DNA from: Pinus tabuliformis
Lineage: Eukaryota > Streptophyta > Pinopsida > Pinales > Pinaceae
Direction: 5' to 3'
DNA length: 64,000 bases
Assembly (NCBI GenBank): GCA_031772625.1
Contig: CM062816.1
Span: 829,734,556 to 829,798,555, forward strand
A program made the translations under genes and the position numbers. The notes beneath the pieces were generated by a model, which worked only from the letters and a program-made list of their open reading frames with translations, ran no database searches and was not told the DNA's origin. Positions 12,075 through 24,710 of the stretch are shown here, piece by piece. Within the stretch, counting starts at the first letter, position 1. The number at the start of each line of letters is the position of its first letter.

Positions 12075-13345
12075 GTGGTTCCTGAAAGTGGAGCAGAAAA
12101 TATAGTGGTCTCTGGAGAAAATACCATGTTATGGCATCAAAGGCTTGGACATATTAGAGAGAAGGGCCTTCGAATACTTCATGGTAATGGTATGGTAGAA
12201 GGTATGTCTAATAGCTCTCTGGATTTTGATTTTTGTGAAAATTGTGTATATGGGAAGTAGAATCGGGTGAGTTTCCCCTCTGGTGGTAAGAGGGCGAAAC
12301 AAATATTAGAGCTTGTGCACAGTGATGTGTTTGGACTTGTGTTGGTTCCATCACTAGGAAAGTTTGTGTACTATGTATCATTTATATATGAATTCTCAAG
12401 GAATACATGGATATATTTCCTCAAGAAGAAATCTGAAGTCTTTGACAGGTTTAAATAATTTAAGGCTTTGGTGGAAAACCAGACAGAGAAGAAGATAAAG
12501 GTGCTGAGGATAGATAATAGTGGAGAGTTTTGCAAGAAGGAATTTGAAGAGTTTTGTAAGAAGTGTGGTATAGCATGACAGAAGACTACTCCATACACAC
12601 CTAAGAAAAATGGAGTTGCAGAAAGAATGAACAAAACATTGATGGAAAGGGAAAGAAGCATGCTCAGTGGTGTTGGGTTAGGACAAGAATTCTAGGCAGA
12701 GGCGGTGGAGACTACATGTTACCTAGTCAATAGATCACCTTCATCAGTGTTGGAGGATAAGACTCCACATGAGGTATGAACTGGTAAGAAACCTTCTCTT
12801 TCACATTTGAGGGTATTTAGATGTGATGCATATGTACATGTTCAAAAGGAGAAAAGAAAAAAGTTGGATAGTAAATCTAAAAAGTTCATCTTTATTGGGT
12901 ATAAGGATGGTTTAAAAGGTTATAAGCTTTGGAACCTAGAAACAAGGAAGATTGTGTACAGCCGAGATGTGGTGTTTAGAGAGGTGAAAGATGTTATTAA
13001 ACTTGAATTCCTACCAAAGGAACCTGAGAAGATAGAGTTTGAGCTAAAGGGGGAAGAATCAGACTCTACAATAGAAGAGGAATCAAAAGATGAAGAGCTA
13101 GAAACTCTGGCTATGAGAAGATCAATTCGAGAAACAAGGAAACCAGAAAGGTATAGTCCATTTGTTTTCTGTACAAATTTTACTTTATCTATTATTGATG
13201 ATGATCCCAGAACTGTGAGGGAAGTAGTAGATTCAAAGGTAGGAAAACTTTGGAAAGAGGCCATGGTTGATGAAATGGCATATTTGCACAAAAATGAGGC
13301 TTAGGATCTGGTGAAGTTGTCGGCTGGAAGCAAAAGGTTATTCCC
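12075..13345 (+). pseudogene. Copia integrase (broken)
   Basis: The pieces follow copia order. The gag-pre-integrase HHCC region has MLWHQRLGHIREKGL and FCENCVYGK. The catalytic core has the first Asp in LVHSDVFG, the second in RIDNSGEF and the Glu in KNGVAERMNKTL, so the DDE residues survive. GYKDGLKGYKLWNLETRKIV marks the C-terminal part, and an acidic linker leads to RRSIRETRKPERYSP. In-frame stops lie near 12258, 12456, 12577, 12693 and 12777. It is not functional. Confidence 0.78.
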
Positions 13346-13347
13346 AA

Positions 13348-14145
13348 GTGCCAGGAATTGGTTTTAGTGATATTTTTTCTCCTATTGCCAAGGTAGCTTC
13401 TATTATATTACTTTTATCTATTGCTACTTTTGATTTTGAGGTAGACCAGATGGATGTGAAGACAACATTTCTTCACAGGGATCTGGAAGAAGAGATCTAC
13501 ATGAGGCAACCTGAAGGCTTTACGGTGAAGGGTAAGAAAGAACTGGTATGCAAGTTAAAAAAGTCTCTATATGGGTTAAAAAAATCACCAAGGATGTGGC
13601 ATCAGAAATTTGATACATTTATACAAGGACTTGGCTTCACCAAAAGCAAAGAAGATCACTATGTGTATTTTAAATTAATTGGTGACCATGTTATTTATCT
13701 AGTCTTGTATGTGGATGATATGTTTCTAGTTGGAAATGAAAAAGAAATTATCAAGGATTTGAAGACCCAATTGTCCTCCAAATTTGACATGAAAGATATT
13801 GGTGCTGCAAACTATATTTTGGGCATGGAAATTAAATGAGATCAAGAAAAGAGGAAGCTCCAATTAAACCAGAGGAAGTATGTCGAGAAAATACTGCAAA
13901 GATTTAATATGCAGGATAGTAAACTGGTGAAGGTTCCTATTCCCGTAAGTGTAAATTTATCTGTTGAACAGTGTCCCATGACACAAGAAGAGGAAGAGGA
14001 CATGTTCTGTGTTCTATATGCAAGTGCAGTCGATAGATTGGTGTATGAAATGGTTTTTACTAGAGCATACATTGCACATGCAATGGGAGTATTGAGCAGG
14101 TTTATGTTAAAACCAACGAAGGATCATTGGACAATACTGAAGTAG
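13348..14145 (+). pseudogene. Copia reverse transcriptase (broken)
   Basis: A 163-codon open segment contains the classic copia RT blocks: FEVDQMDVKTTFLHRDLEEE (first catalytic Asp), KSLYGLKKSPRMWHQKFD, and YLVLYVDDMFLVGN with the YVDD catalytic pair, then FDMKDIGAANYILGMEIK. After a stop at 13837 it continues with RKYVEKILQRFNMQDSKLVK and SRFMLKPTKDHWTILK. Upstream the integrase-RT junction is degraded. The motifs are well kept despite the stops. Confidence 0.85.
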
Positions 14146-14694
14146 GTTTTCAGGTATTTGCGTGGCACTAGTGATTATGGTTTGTGCTTCCAAGGGAGAT
14201 CAAGACTGGACAGAATTTTGGACATCCATGGCTTTTTTGATGCAAACTGGGTTGGAGATTTGGATCAGAGAAGATCTACAAGTGGGTATGTGTTTAATCT
14301 ATTTGTAGGTGCAATTAGTTAGATGAGTAAGAAAAAGTTTGTAGTGGCACTTTCAACTACAGAGGCAAAATACATGGTAGCCACTCATGCAAGTAAAGAA
14401 GAATTTTGGTTGCAGATATTGTGTTTAAGTATGGGGTTAGTACAACAAGCTATAAGGATAGACTGTGACAGCCAAAGTGAAATTTTGTTGGCAACGAACC
14501 CTGCTTATCATTTAAAGACAAAGCACATTGATGTTCAGTATCACTTTGTGAGGGATATGGTTGACGACAAAAAGGTGTTGTTGGTAAAGGTGGACACTTT
14601 GAAGAATACTACAGATGCATTGCAAAAATCTGTGAGCACTGAGAAGTTCTCTTGGTGTAGAGAAACAATGTATGTTGCGGGGTTGGATCAATGA
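14146..14694 (+). pseudogene. Copia RNase H (broken)
   Basis: After the stop near 14144 the frame continues with VFRYLRGTSDYGLCFQG and GFFDANWVGDLDQRRSTSGY (usually DADWAGD), then VVALSTTEAKYMVATHASKE, IDCDSQSE and LKTKHIDVQYHFVRDMV. These are the conserved RNase H acidic positions of copia. A stop at 14321 splits the domain. The last part (14323-14694, 123 codons) is open and ends shortly before the 3' LTR. Confidence 0.8.
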
Positions 14695-14724
14695 CTAAGC
14701 TCTCATGTGGCCCCCTGTGGAAAG

Positions 14725-14743
14725 AAAACGAAAAGTGGGAGAA
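14725..14743 (+). other. Copia polypurine tract
   Basis: A purine-rich run, AAAACGAAAAGTGGGAGAA, lies immediately before the 3' LTR start TGTTGG. This is the expected place and composition for the plus-strand primer. Confidence 0.6.
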
Positions 14744-15287
14744 TGTTGGATTGTGTTATATTCTTTCCACGACTACCCCATGCGCGGGGGGGGTGGTAGC
14801 CCCCCCCTGTACGTTGCGTCATGCATTGTTGGGGGGTCACATGGGGAGTGGATGCCCCCCTGTCGAGGGGTATGCACGGGGGCAGTAGCCTCCCCTACAT
14901 GGGGTTCGGGGCAGTGCCTCGGGAAAAACAAATTTGACCCTATATTATGTGGGCGGACCTACCTATGGTTTTGTGCATGGATTTTGCAGATGGTTTTGGG
15001 TATGATGGTTTTCTGTCCATGGTATCTTGTAGATCCGGTCAAGGGAACTATGGTTATGTTCTAATCCAAGGTTAATGGATTGGGATTTATGGATGCTTCG
15101 ACATGTATATATATGTATTATAACATTGAAAGGAATATAATGAAAAATCAATTTGGTAGTCCTGGTTTTGGGATCTAGGGGAAAATCTCTGTGTATATCT
15201 ATTTTATGTTTTATGATCTCGCCATTGTTTATTTTATGTTTTTAGAATTTGTATGTAGGAAATTTCTGTACGGGGTTAAAACCTACA
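14744..15287 (+). repeat. Copia 3' LTR (544 bp)
   Basis: It begins TGTTGGATTGTGTTATATTC and ends GGGGTTAAAACCTACA, followed by the target-site copy ACAAA. It is 26 bases longer than the 5' LTR, partly through differences in a C-rich block near the start and a duplicated TTAATGG stretch near 15073. Confidence 0.92.
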
Positions 15288-16029
15288 ACAAATAGTAGAG
15301 CCTTACATTTTGAAGGACACGTCTGGAGGACTTCCAGTGCTAACATGGAAATAGGAGAATGTGTTAAATCATCTACTATTTTTTGATGATGGGAATCCCT
15401 AGAGTTGGTATAATTTCAATGTATGGTCCCTTGATGATCTTTGGAGGAACATAAACCTTGGTGAAGGGATATATAGGGTACCATTTGATGATGATAGAAT
15501 CTTTGTGGCTACTTTTGGTTACTTCTCAGGAGAAGTATTATATTGACATGACCAAGTTTGGAGTTTGACTTCATCATAATTTATCATCAATATTTGATAA
15601 GTCCCATATCCAAGAACATGGGTAGATGAAACGGGAGTATTCTGATCATCCTGGTTGGCCACATATCCTTGTCTAGGGAATGGATTCTAAAGCATTGCCA
15701 ACTACATAAAGGGAGGATTGGCAATAGGAACAAGATGCTTCCGTTTACATGAAGCTTCTTGATTTTCCCATTCCTGATGCATTTAAGGGAGAAGAGGACA
15801 ACCATGTGTGTAATGAACATATGTATCACAATATTCGCAAGGAATATTCGTGCAAAGATCCTTGTTCTTCTTGGTTTGATTTCCTAGTTACTAGATCATG
15901 GTATTAGAGTTGTTACCTTGGTTAGCATTAGTTTGTTGGCCTTGGTTTCCTAGATTACCCTGAGGTTTTTTATTTTTATTTCCCTTCCCTCTGTTCCTTT
16001 TCTTTTGATTAGGGGGATTAGAAACATTT
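15288..16029. other. Decayed gypsy relic A1 between protease and gag
   Basis: This aligns with about 32080-32840 in unit 2. It contains only short broken frames on the minus strand. From element order it should be the Gag-protease spacer. Confidence 0.4.
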
Positions 16030-17180
16030 TGTTGAGAATACACCTTATCCTATTGAGGTAGAGGGGACTAAGCCATGGGAGGTTGAATTGTTTTCGTCGT
16101 AGGGGTTGGAGCACTTGGAAGTGCATAAGGATAATAAGGATTTGCGGTCACATTCTGGTAATTAGGTTGAGTACTAGTTGGCCCTGGCGTTGGCTGATGT
16201 GAATGGGTATATGCTTAAGAGGTACTTGTTTCTACTTGTGAAGTAACCCACGAAGGATCCAAGGGAGGATAAGTGTAAGTGGCAGTAGCCCCCCCAGGGC
16301 TATACATATCCCATTTTTCCTTGTAGATATTGGGAAGGTTGATGGTAAGAGATGGACTTAATCATGTTGTCTACAGCATGAGATTCCCCTGGTGCAAAAG
16401 AATCACTTGGGTGAGGGACATCAGGAAGAACAATGTAAAGATAACCGACTAGGCATAGATTAGATCATATTGCATTGTCTTCTAGATGGCCTCCTCCTTT
16501 GTTCTTGGGAATGTCGATGCAACATCCTTGTTGATGGGTGGAAGTAAGGATTCTAGGCACCAGTCCAAAAAGATACAATCATCGAATTATGGAGCTTTGC
16601 ATAAGCTCTACCTTTTGTTCTACTCCTAAATGTGATCGGAGATGTGGGTAACAGATGTTTGGTGATAAGTAGTCAAGAGTTCAGTGCTAGTATCATGGAG
16701 GACAAGAGAAGAAATCATTCGTGATAGTCACAAACACTTGGTGTGAGACATGGGGTTGGTCAACATACCATTTCACAACAATGTTTGTGAGGGCATGTTG
16801 AAATAATCAAACATGGATGGAATCTTTAGTAATGGAGTTCAAATAACACCACATGTGCGAGGACCTTATATGATTGGAGGGATATTATCCAAGGTTTCGT
16901 TCAAACTTAGGGTTGTCTAATAGAAGCTTAATCGGTGTGGGGAGCCAATATAAATCATGATGGAGAGGATCATTGATGAGCTGATTCAAATCTAGAAAAT
17001 TTAAGCTAGCCATGTAGGGAAGAAAAGTTTGAGTTACAATGTTTCCGTGAGAGGTTCATGTGTTACCTCCTGGAGGAGGCCCTTGATTATTACCAGCGTT
17101 TCTGTTAGTATTTCATCCATTTTTGGCACCTGCATTTGGATTGATGTGTCCACAATCGTTTACACCATCCACGGTAGTGG
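16030..17180 (-). pseudogene. Gypsy-type gag relic A1
   Basis: This aligns with the better preserved copy at 32842-33980. In minus-strand reading it covers a Pro/Gln/Tyr-rich tail (about 16030-16300) and, further upstream in the element, the capsid core (about 16310-17010). The core corresponds to the KFEG...IRSLHMWC block seen in unit 2. It is full of stops. It would have encoded the structural protein of the A element. Confidence 0.5.
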
Positions 17181-19152
17181 ATTAAGGTTCAGTTGTTTCG
17201 AAAGTTGAGGAAGTACTTAATGAATCAAAGGAGATAGAGTCCAAATATAGACTAGGGAAAGGGACCCTAACTCATCTAGCAAGTGTAATTGGATGTCCTA
17301 ATGAAAAATGAGGATGATGAATGCATAGTATTTTTGACTTGCGCCTAAAAAGTGCAATGGTGTCTAGAAAAAAAATGGCTCTAAAAGGATAAAGGATAAG
17401 GATAGTGAAATAGAATAGAAAAGATAAAGTAGAACACTATGTGTATTGGTACAAACTGTATTCTAAATATGATCTACTACTATTTTAGATCAGGAAGCCT
17501 CATCCTATAAAATAAAAAATGACTCCTAGCCTAAAATATATGCTACACCTCGTACAAACCCTAAGTTATGTTTTGATGGACTTCCAAACAACTTCGCTCC
17601 CAAGTGGTCATGATTGCAAAAAAGGCTAAGTGAAGGTATGGAAGAGGTATGGTTGCTTCCCAAAACCACCACCTATAGGTTGTTTTAACCTAGAATGATA
17701 GGCCTCTAAGGTTACCTATGTCCAGTGGAGGCAAGTAAATCTTAGCTTCTGGGTATCACCCGTGAAACTGGATTCCCTACCAAGAGTTGGGGGCCTCAAG
17801 GGGAACTTCCAGTATCCTGGGCCTAAGCCTTACCCCCTTTAGGGGTTTCTACTCAACACCAACATTGGACCATTGGATGATGGAGGATTTCAAGTACCCT
17901 AATTGGTAAACCAACTATGTCTCAAATGCATAATGAATGGTAGTATTGATTTGGATCGCTACCTCACCAATCCTAACTTAACTAATAGATTGGTTTTCTT
18001 GGTGCCTAAGTGGGCTTAAAACTATGTGAGTTAAATTAGTAGTTGATTTTAAAGTCTTGGCTTGGTGGTTTGAACCAAGAACACATTCACTTAAGGGTGT
18101 GAAAATGTGTCCATGTGAGTATGTTGATACTACTTTGAATATAAATTAAATAATTCTTCTAGAAAATAAATTGCATAACTAAAAAATTAACTATAAATAA
18201 ACATAAATTAAATAGATTTTGATAACAAACTATTGCCTATCCAAAAAGGCTTAAAAGCGACACAAAAGAGGCTCTATGAACAGAAAAAGGAGGCAATTTG
18301 ATTTAGACTAACTAAACAATAATCAAAATGGGATTATATCAATAGTCACTAATCCAACCTATTGCAAAAATTGACATCAAAGAAACAACAAATTCCTAGC
18401 TATAAAAAGACCAGAGACAAGCCTATAATGAAAAATACTTAAAAGAGTTGTAAATGGAGAAATAAAAAGGGGCTAAGGATGAGCACAATTTCAGTTTCAA
18501 ACTCTAATAAGTATTGGATCTACTACCTTGGAAAGGCTACGGTAATTGAGGCTTTAATTCCTACACACTAGATTCCCAATTCAGAATCCTCCTCCTTCTT
18601 GGTTAGAGGTCTACATAAACCCCTAGAAGGAATTTATTCCTTCCTCAAAAAGTTGGGAAATATGAATAGGTATAGGCTTGATGTGAACTGTAACAAAAAC
18701 TACGAAACAAGAAAATTTTCAAGTTGTGGAAGAAAATGTATATATTCCTACGTTGGAGTGTTGAAAATAGCCCAAAATTTGTGTTGGCCACCTAAGAAAA
18801 TCTCTTGAAAAGTGAGTTGGCATCCCTTGTTCTCCCGGTCCTATGGTTTCACCAAATCTTGTCATCTCTTATTTGGATGGTACCTATAACCCGCGGAAAA
18901 CAGATAGAAACACAGAAACAATAGTTTTTTGACAAAATCACTACAAAATGTAAATAAAAATAGGAAAAATAAAATTGTAGCATAAAACAACAAAGTCACC
19001 ATGGATATGTGTTCAGCTTAGCAAAGTTGCCATTTGTTAGTTGTAGATTTATGAGCAAGTGAGCAAGAATATGCTTTCTTCTACTAATGACTAAGGTAGG
19101 CTAACAACAATAAAAAATGTTAAAACCCTTCATTATGTCTATACGTCAAGTG
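17181..19152. other. No gene; presumed leader of gypsy relic A1
   Basis: This non-coding sequence is alignable with 34000-35999. It lies 5' of the gag relic on the minus strand. I see no protein-coding signal. Confidence 0.4.
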
Positions 19153-19214
19153 GGTGTAGCTTAGGTGGTAGGGAGGAGTCACTATTTTCCTCCCCGCATG
19201 GGTTCCAATGCCAC
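19153..19214 (+). repeat. tRNA-like segment (possible old SINE head), unit 1
   Basis: An A-box-like stretch TAGCTTAGGTGG and a B-box-like stretch GGTTCCAATGCC are separated by about 32 bases. Flanking GGTG and CACC can pair as part of an acceptor stem, and GAGGA/TCCTC can form an anticodon-like stem. About 120 bases further on come TAGTACCAATCTCTGATACA and an A-rich run near 19340. A tRNA-derived SINE head is one reading. The other is a coincidence inside an LTR-element leader, because the TTGTATCAGAGATTGG on the minus strand also resembles a tRNA-Met primer-binding site. No functional tRNA is claimed. Confidence 0.35.
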
Positions 19215-19350
19215 CAAGATTGACATGCTAGCTCCTTGGGACTAATTTCTACGTGAAATATAATTGGCTCGCCTAGACATGGGTGGGTTTTCCATGGATG
19301 TAGCTAGTACCAATCTCTGATACAATGAACCACACAAGGAAAAAAAAAAC

Positions 19351-21294
19351 CACAACAACAACAAAACTATGCCTATGCTAATATTAAAATAAGATATGTG
19401 AAATAGTAACAGTTTATTAGAAATATTAGATATACAAAATATGTAATAACATGAAACATAAACAATAACAATTAAGCCCATTTGGAAAAGTTATTTTCAT
19501 TATTATGAAATAAATAGATGCACCCATGGAGTAGAATATATCGACTTGGGTCATCAACTCCTCCTCTGTGGGAGAGTTATTTTCTCCCTTCGTTGTTTTC
19601 TACTATGGATTTCTCTCTTTCCTTGTTGTTATGCAAGTGGGAAAAGGATGAGATGAAATGTGGTGGAGAGCTCAAAAGGTTTAAGATCATAAGTTCTGCG
19701 ATGAGATATGAGAATGTGATAAATGGTGAAGAAAAACCTCTCTATTAAAAAAAAAGGTACTATAATATACTTGATATGGTCAAATAATAAAATATTTGGT
19801 AGACCAAATCAAGATCTAACCATAACGAGTATTTTATTATTTTTGGGAGAGGAAGAGGTTAAAGAAGTGGTCAATAATATTTATTTACTTTAATAACTCA
19901 AAAAATAATGACTAATTATTGAGTTAATTAAGAAAAATGGATAAAATACTTAATAAATAAAAAGGGGCTTGTTAATTATTTTTGGGACACACGGATCTGA
20001 GTGTTCCCTAGATGAACATGCATAATTCAGTCAACCAATGCTTGGCATGACGTTGATCTCCATTTGGTGGCCTAGCATTATGGCACAACTCCTCATGCAA
20101 TTTCCTTACACCTTTAAATCTTGTTCTCCTTTGCAAGTTCATACATTCTAGATTAAGTCTCCTCTGGCAGCCACTATGACTCCATCAATGCCCCTCACCA
20201 TGTCTCCTTATTTTTGTGTCCATCCCCTCATTCTCGACACTTCGTTCTCTGGTCAAAACTGCAATTGCCTTCACTCGACTCCCCTTGACATCATTCTCCC
20301 TAATCCGTCAACAGGCTCCTCTATCCCCCAAACTAATTCAATGGTCAAAGAAAGGGGACATGCCCGCAGTGGTTGCAAATGGAAAGGGTGGTATTGTCTG
20401 CCTTCATCTCTTGCACTAGGAGAGCACCTGGAACTCTATGATATAGACATACTAGAGCACATCAAACGAAAGTTGTATTCATGGAGGTGGTGGAAAGTCA
20501 TAGGCTTGGAAACAAGCTTTGGGTAATCAGAAATATTTTAGGCTCCCATATTTGGACCCAAGAAAGTGAAAGAAATGGGGTTGCGAGGAGAATCGTTGAG
20601 TCCAATGCTCACATTAGTCACATTCACACTTCTCTAAGCCACCTTTCTCATGATCTTGGTCTAAATTTACCTCCAAATATTCCTTCATCACCTTCATCCA
20701 GTTCCTCAAAATCACACTCTGACTAGCCAGGATACCCATCACCCTCAATCATCTTTGTTGGAGATGGGCATGAATCTCCAACTTAAGGGTCCTTTAGCTC
20801 CCCAATTCAATCCTCTGCTACTCATCTAGTTGGCAAGATGACTACTCTTCTGCTCCCTAGTCCCTTTGGTTGATACACTAAGGAAGAATATCCAAAAGAG
20901 GGCCCTTTTGACACCAGGAATGTCGATGAAGCGGGTCCACGAAACGTGAAATTAGTCCCTACCAACTCGTGAGGAAGAAGCCAAGAATGAATAAGTTCAC
21001 CTTTTTGTTTCTCCTAATTCTGTCTTTTGTTGTTTTCTAAATGGACCATGTATGTGCAATTGAACTTGCAATAGCCTATGCAAATCATCTTACAATTTAT
21101 CTATGTTTTGTTTCTCTTGGATATTGTATTGGTTTCAGACTTTCTGACCTCCAAAGGACCATTTAGTTTCCCCTTTTTGGGTAGATGGTTCCCATCATGC
21201 TCTTCTTAGTGGAGCCTCTAGACCATGATTCCTCATGCATTTTTGCTTGTATCTTATGTACATCATTTTTGTTAATATAAAGTAGTTTCTTTAC

Positions 21295-21339
<45 letters not shown>

Positions 21340-22570
21340 TGTTATGGTCAAATAAGTTAGAAATAATTGTTAAATAATGATTTAGTAATTATTTCCAGAG
21401 AAAAAATGAAATGATTAAGGAATAATAAATAAATAATTATTTATTTAATTATTTTTATGTAAATGGTAAAAGTGGGTGAAAATATTTTTAATTATTTTCA
21501 CATAAATGGGTAAATATGAAAATAACATGAAATTAAATGAATTTCTGGGTTATTTTCATGTGGGTAAAATATATGAGAATAATATGAAATTAAATAAATT
21601 TATAGGTTATTCTCATACGGGTAAATTAATTAAATGGAAATAATTTAGGAAAAGTGGTTCACTAAATTATTTATTTTCGTGAAAATGGGTTTTAATGTGT
21701 AAAACCCATACTATATGGTGTATTTCAATCAACCTAGTGAAAATGGCTAGGTGAACACTTTTTAGGTGATAACAAATTTTCTTTGAAGGTCCTAATTACA
21801 TGTATTCTTCTTGAGGGATAGTAATCTCTTATACCATATGCTTGAGTTGAGATCTTGGAAACGTAAATGTATAAATATAATGAGAAAACCATACTCATTG
21901 TTCTTTGATATTTTATTATAATCTATCTCACATGTATTAAAGCATATGAGAAAATTTCTTGAACATGATGTTAAGCTACAAGAACAAATATTTATATTAT
22001 AATAGATTGTTCAATTTTGATTTTGATTTTTGTTAGATAGTTACATAAACGTTTTCAAAAACAAGAAAAATCCAACAATATAATTTAATTCAACATGTTC
22101 CTTTTCAGTGAGATCACACCCATGTATGAGAAAATTTGTTTTAGCTATGGACATTGTACACAAGAAAAGCTATCATATCTATTGGTGTTTAAATGTGCCC
22201 TAGAGTTAGTAATTCAATGCTAATAGTATATACATATCCTTTATATTCCAATGCTTTAGTATTGAATATACTAAGAATTCAACATTTTCGATCCACTTCC
22301 CAAGCTAAAGATCATGCCATTAGATCTAATATCCATTTTAATTACCTTCTAATTGCTTAGAAAGAAAAGCAAAAGACTATGAATTTAATTGTCAACTTGG
22401 GGCTTGTAGGGAACTTGCGAGTTATTGTGCACTGTATATGCCGATCACACTTTTTAGTTTCATTGGTTTGTTTTGTAGTTGTAGTATCAATAATTGATTT
22501 TGCAGATAGAGTATAGGCATTTCATAAGCTTGGAAGGTTCTAAAAATACATAAATAAAGTTACTAAAGGT
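19351..22570. other. No gene; A1 sequence shared with unit 2
   Basis: This aligns with about 36195-39423. It is AT-rich, with only short ORFs that are not conserved as protein between units. By position it could include the 5' LTR region of the minus-strand A relic, but no LTR boundaries are recognisable. Confidence 0.4.
21297..21337. repeat. (AT)n microsatellite
   Basis: About 20 AT repeats are uninterrupted. The homologous place in unit 2 (about 38150-38185) is a mixed ATAC/ATGT/AGATAT tract, so the pure AT array arose or was kept in unit 1 only. Confidence 0.9.
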
Positions 22571-22707
22571 ACTTGCAGGAAAGTAAACACACTTGCATGA
22601 AATTAAACATGCTTTGAGGAAAGTAAACACATTTGCAGGAAAGTATACATGCTTGTAGGAACTTAAACATGCTTGTAATAAAGTAAACACACTTGCAAAA
22701 AGGCATG
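22571..22707. repeat. 20 bp minisatellite, unit 1
   Basis: About seven units of the form ACTTGCAGGAAAGTAAACAC follow one another with a strict 20 base period and internal variants (GCTTTGAGG..., GCTTGTAATAAAG...). The unit 2 array at 39424-39602 has the same first units and about two more. Confidence 0.88.
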
Positions 22708-24331
22708 GACTACTCGTGCAGCTTTCGACCATTCATGAAAAAGAAACACGCTTGCATAATTGAAATAGCACACCTCTACCTAGTCGGCTTAGGAAGATTA
22801 TCATTGTAACCCCCAACATAGGTAGAAGAAACCACTTTGGCAAGAAATAAATCACACAGGAAGAAATAAATGAAGGGACTAATCCTTGCCAAGATGATTC
22901 CTATTTTTTACTAAGACCAACAAATATAATCATTACATTGATCACATTTATTTAGCAATGTAAATGAATACAAACTAATCTAAAATATAAGCAAGTCAAA
23001 TTAAAAATAGACATGAATAATTAAATGAATAAATAAATTGATAAATAAATACAACCATGCTCAAATAATTAATTGCATAAATAAAATCACATGACTAGAA
23101 ACTAATTACATAAGTAAATAAAATATATTCTACGTAAATAAAAACGTAGGAGTTAAAGTACACAACCAGAAAAGGGAACTACCTAAATTATACAACACTG
23201 TGTTCTATTGGAGTGGACCTTGCCTCGAGCGTTGATATCTATTAATAGCATAAATTTATTTATTTAACTAATTTAATTAAAAGAAATTAATATTTATTAA
23301 ATATGCAAAGAGAAATAAATTAAAATAATAATTAATCAAATCATAAACTACGGAAATTTTAAACTACATTTAAAATAAAAGCTAAATTATTTCATTATGA
23401 TTTGGAAATTTCTCTAAGAGTCCTCCCCATGGAATGAAAGAGGAACTTTTTTTTATGCATAGTTTGTGTTTAAAAATAAAATAACAACCAATAAATGAAA
23501 TCCACAAGTTTTTCATATGGTTTGCTAACAATTAGCAAATAATAAATATGTCTTATAAGTTTCTCATGTGGTTTATTAATAATTAGCAAACAATAAACTA
23601 CTCATACATAATTCCAAATAATTATTAACAACTCAATTAATCATGTTTAATATTGATTTAATTTGAAATAATGGAACAACAACTATGTAATAGTGTCAGC
23701 TCAAGTTTCTAATCATCTTAAGGTTATTCTGGCTACAAGAACAAGTGATGGCACCGGAGTTGTAGTGGCGAGTTGCAACATTAGAGTTGTGGTAGCGAGT
23801 TGCAACACCAAATTCGTTGCACCATAGTTGTCACACCCGTGTTGCAGCACCAAAGTTGCAGTAGGGAGTTGTGGCACTATAGCTGCAGCAACAAATTGCA
23901 GCACTAAATTTGCAACAGAGAGTTGTAGCACCAAAGTTGTAGCAGTTAGTTGTAGCACCAGAGTTGCAACAATTGAGTAACAACAATTGTGACCAAGATA
24001 TACCTTGTGGTGACATTACGACTTGAACATCAATCTTTCTGTCACTTTGTCCTTGCACATTAACTCAAAGATAAATACAAGTATGATATTTTTCCAATGT
24101 TTAATCATAAATTCATGTAAAATGCTAAGTAAATGCAATGGAAAACATTTGTCTAAATTGTACATATAAACATTAGAATGGACTAATATGGAGTCATAGG
24201 CAAGTGAAAAAGAATTAAAAATGGGTAAAAAAAATGTAAAAATTACCAATTTTGAGGCCCATCTAGATCCATTATAATTAAAAAAAAAAACCTACATTTA
24301 TTTTTATTCTTATTAAAATCTCGTTTCTCTT
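22708..24331. other. Unit 1-specific spacer, no gene
   Basis: This 1.6 kb has no counterpart at the same place in unit 2, where the 39604-44849 block lies instead. It is AT-rich and non-coding apart from the 27 bp minisatellite. I cannot tell whether it is an insertion here or ancestral sequence lost from unit 2. Confidence 0.4.
23757..23977. repeat. 27 bp minisatellite
   Basis: Imperfect units of the form GAGTTGTAGTGGCGAGTTGC plus AACATTA repeat with a 27 base period about eight times. On the minus strand the array is open and would encode a nonapeptide-like repeat rich in Val-Leu-Gln and Ala-Thr. This comes from the period being a multiple of three and is not good evidence of a gene. Confidence 0.75.
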
Positions 24332-24710
24332 AATGTTAATTTCCAATGATTAAATACTAATTATCCCACAATAAAGGAAAGGACTAGTTGCAATATCACT
24401 TTTCATTTATTATTGATAAAGAATTTTTCATATCATTATGATAATGATAAAGCATCACTTATATAATTATGATTAGTATATAGTCATTTATATATAAATT
24501 GTCCTATAACATAATTATGATATAAAATAATAAAATGAAAAAAATATTTAAATTTTATTACCAATAAAATAAATATTATTATTATAGTGAAATTTATTAA
24601 TTATTTGATTATGAAAATATATATTTTATATTTCCATGTTTTTTAATCTTGATTTCAATTTGGATTTTAAGAAAAAGGGAAATGATTTCGCTGTAGAGCT
24701 CTTGCGTAAT

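Larger units (their letters stand above)
10206..15287 (+). mobile_element. Ty1/copia LTR retrotransposon, complete but decayed
   Basis: Two LTRs of the form TGTTGG...CCTACA (10206-10723 and 14744-15287) flank gag, protease, integrase, reverse transcriptase and RNase H in copia order on the plus strand. The flanks are ATAGA on the left and ACAAA on the right. The empty site in unit 2 (about 32080) reads ACAGA, so the 5 bp target-site duplication is clear, with one mutation on each side. The element sits in opposite orientation within the protease linker of gypsy relic A1. Many stops and shifts make it non-functional. The pol sequence resembles the broad Tork/TNT1-like group, but the lineage is not established. 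Confidence 0.93.

Noticed and set aside
5841..22707. A block as a complete LTR element with recognisable LTRs
   Set aside because: The two ends of block A (5.8-7.2 kb and 19.3-22.7 kb) do not resemble each other, so no LTR pair can be claimed.
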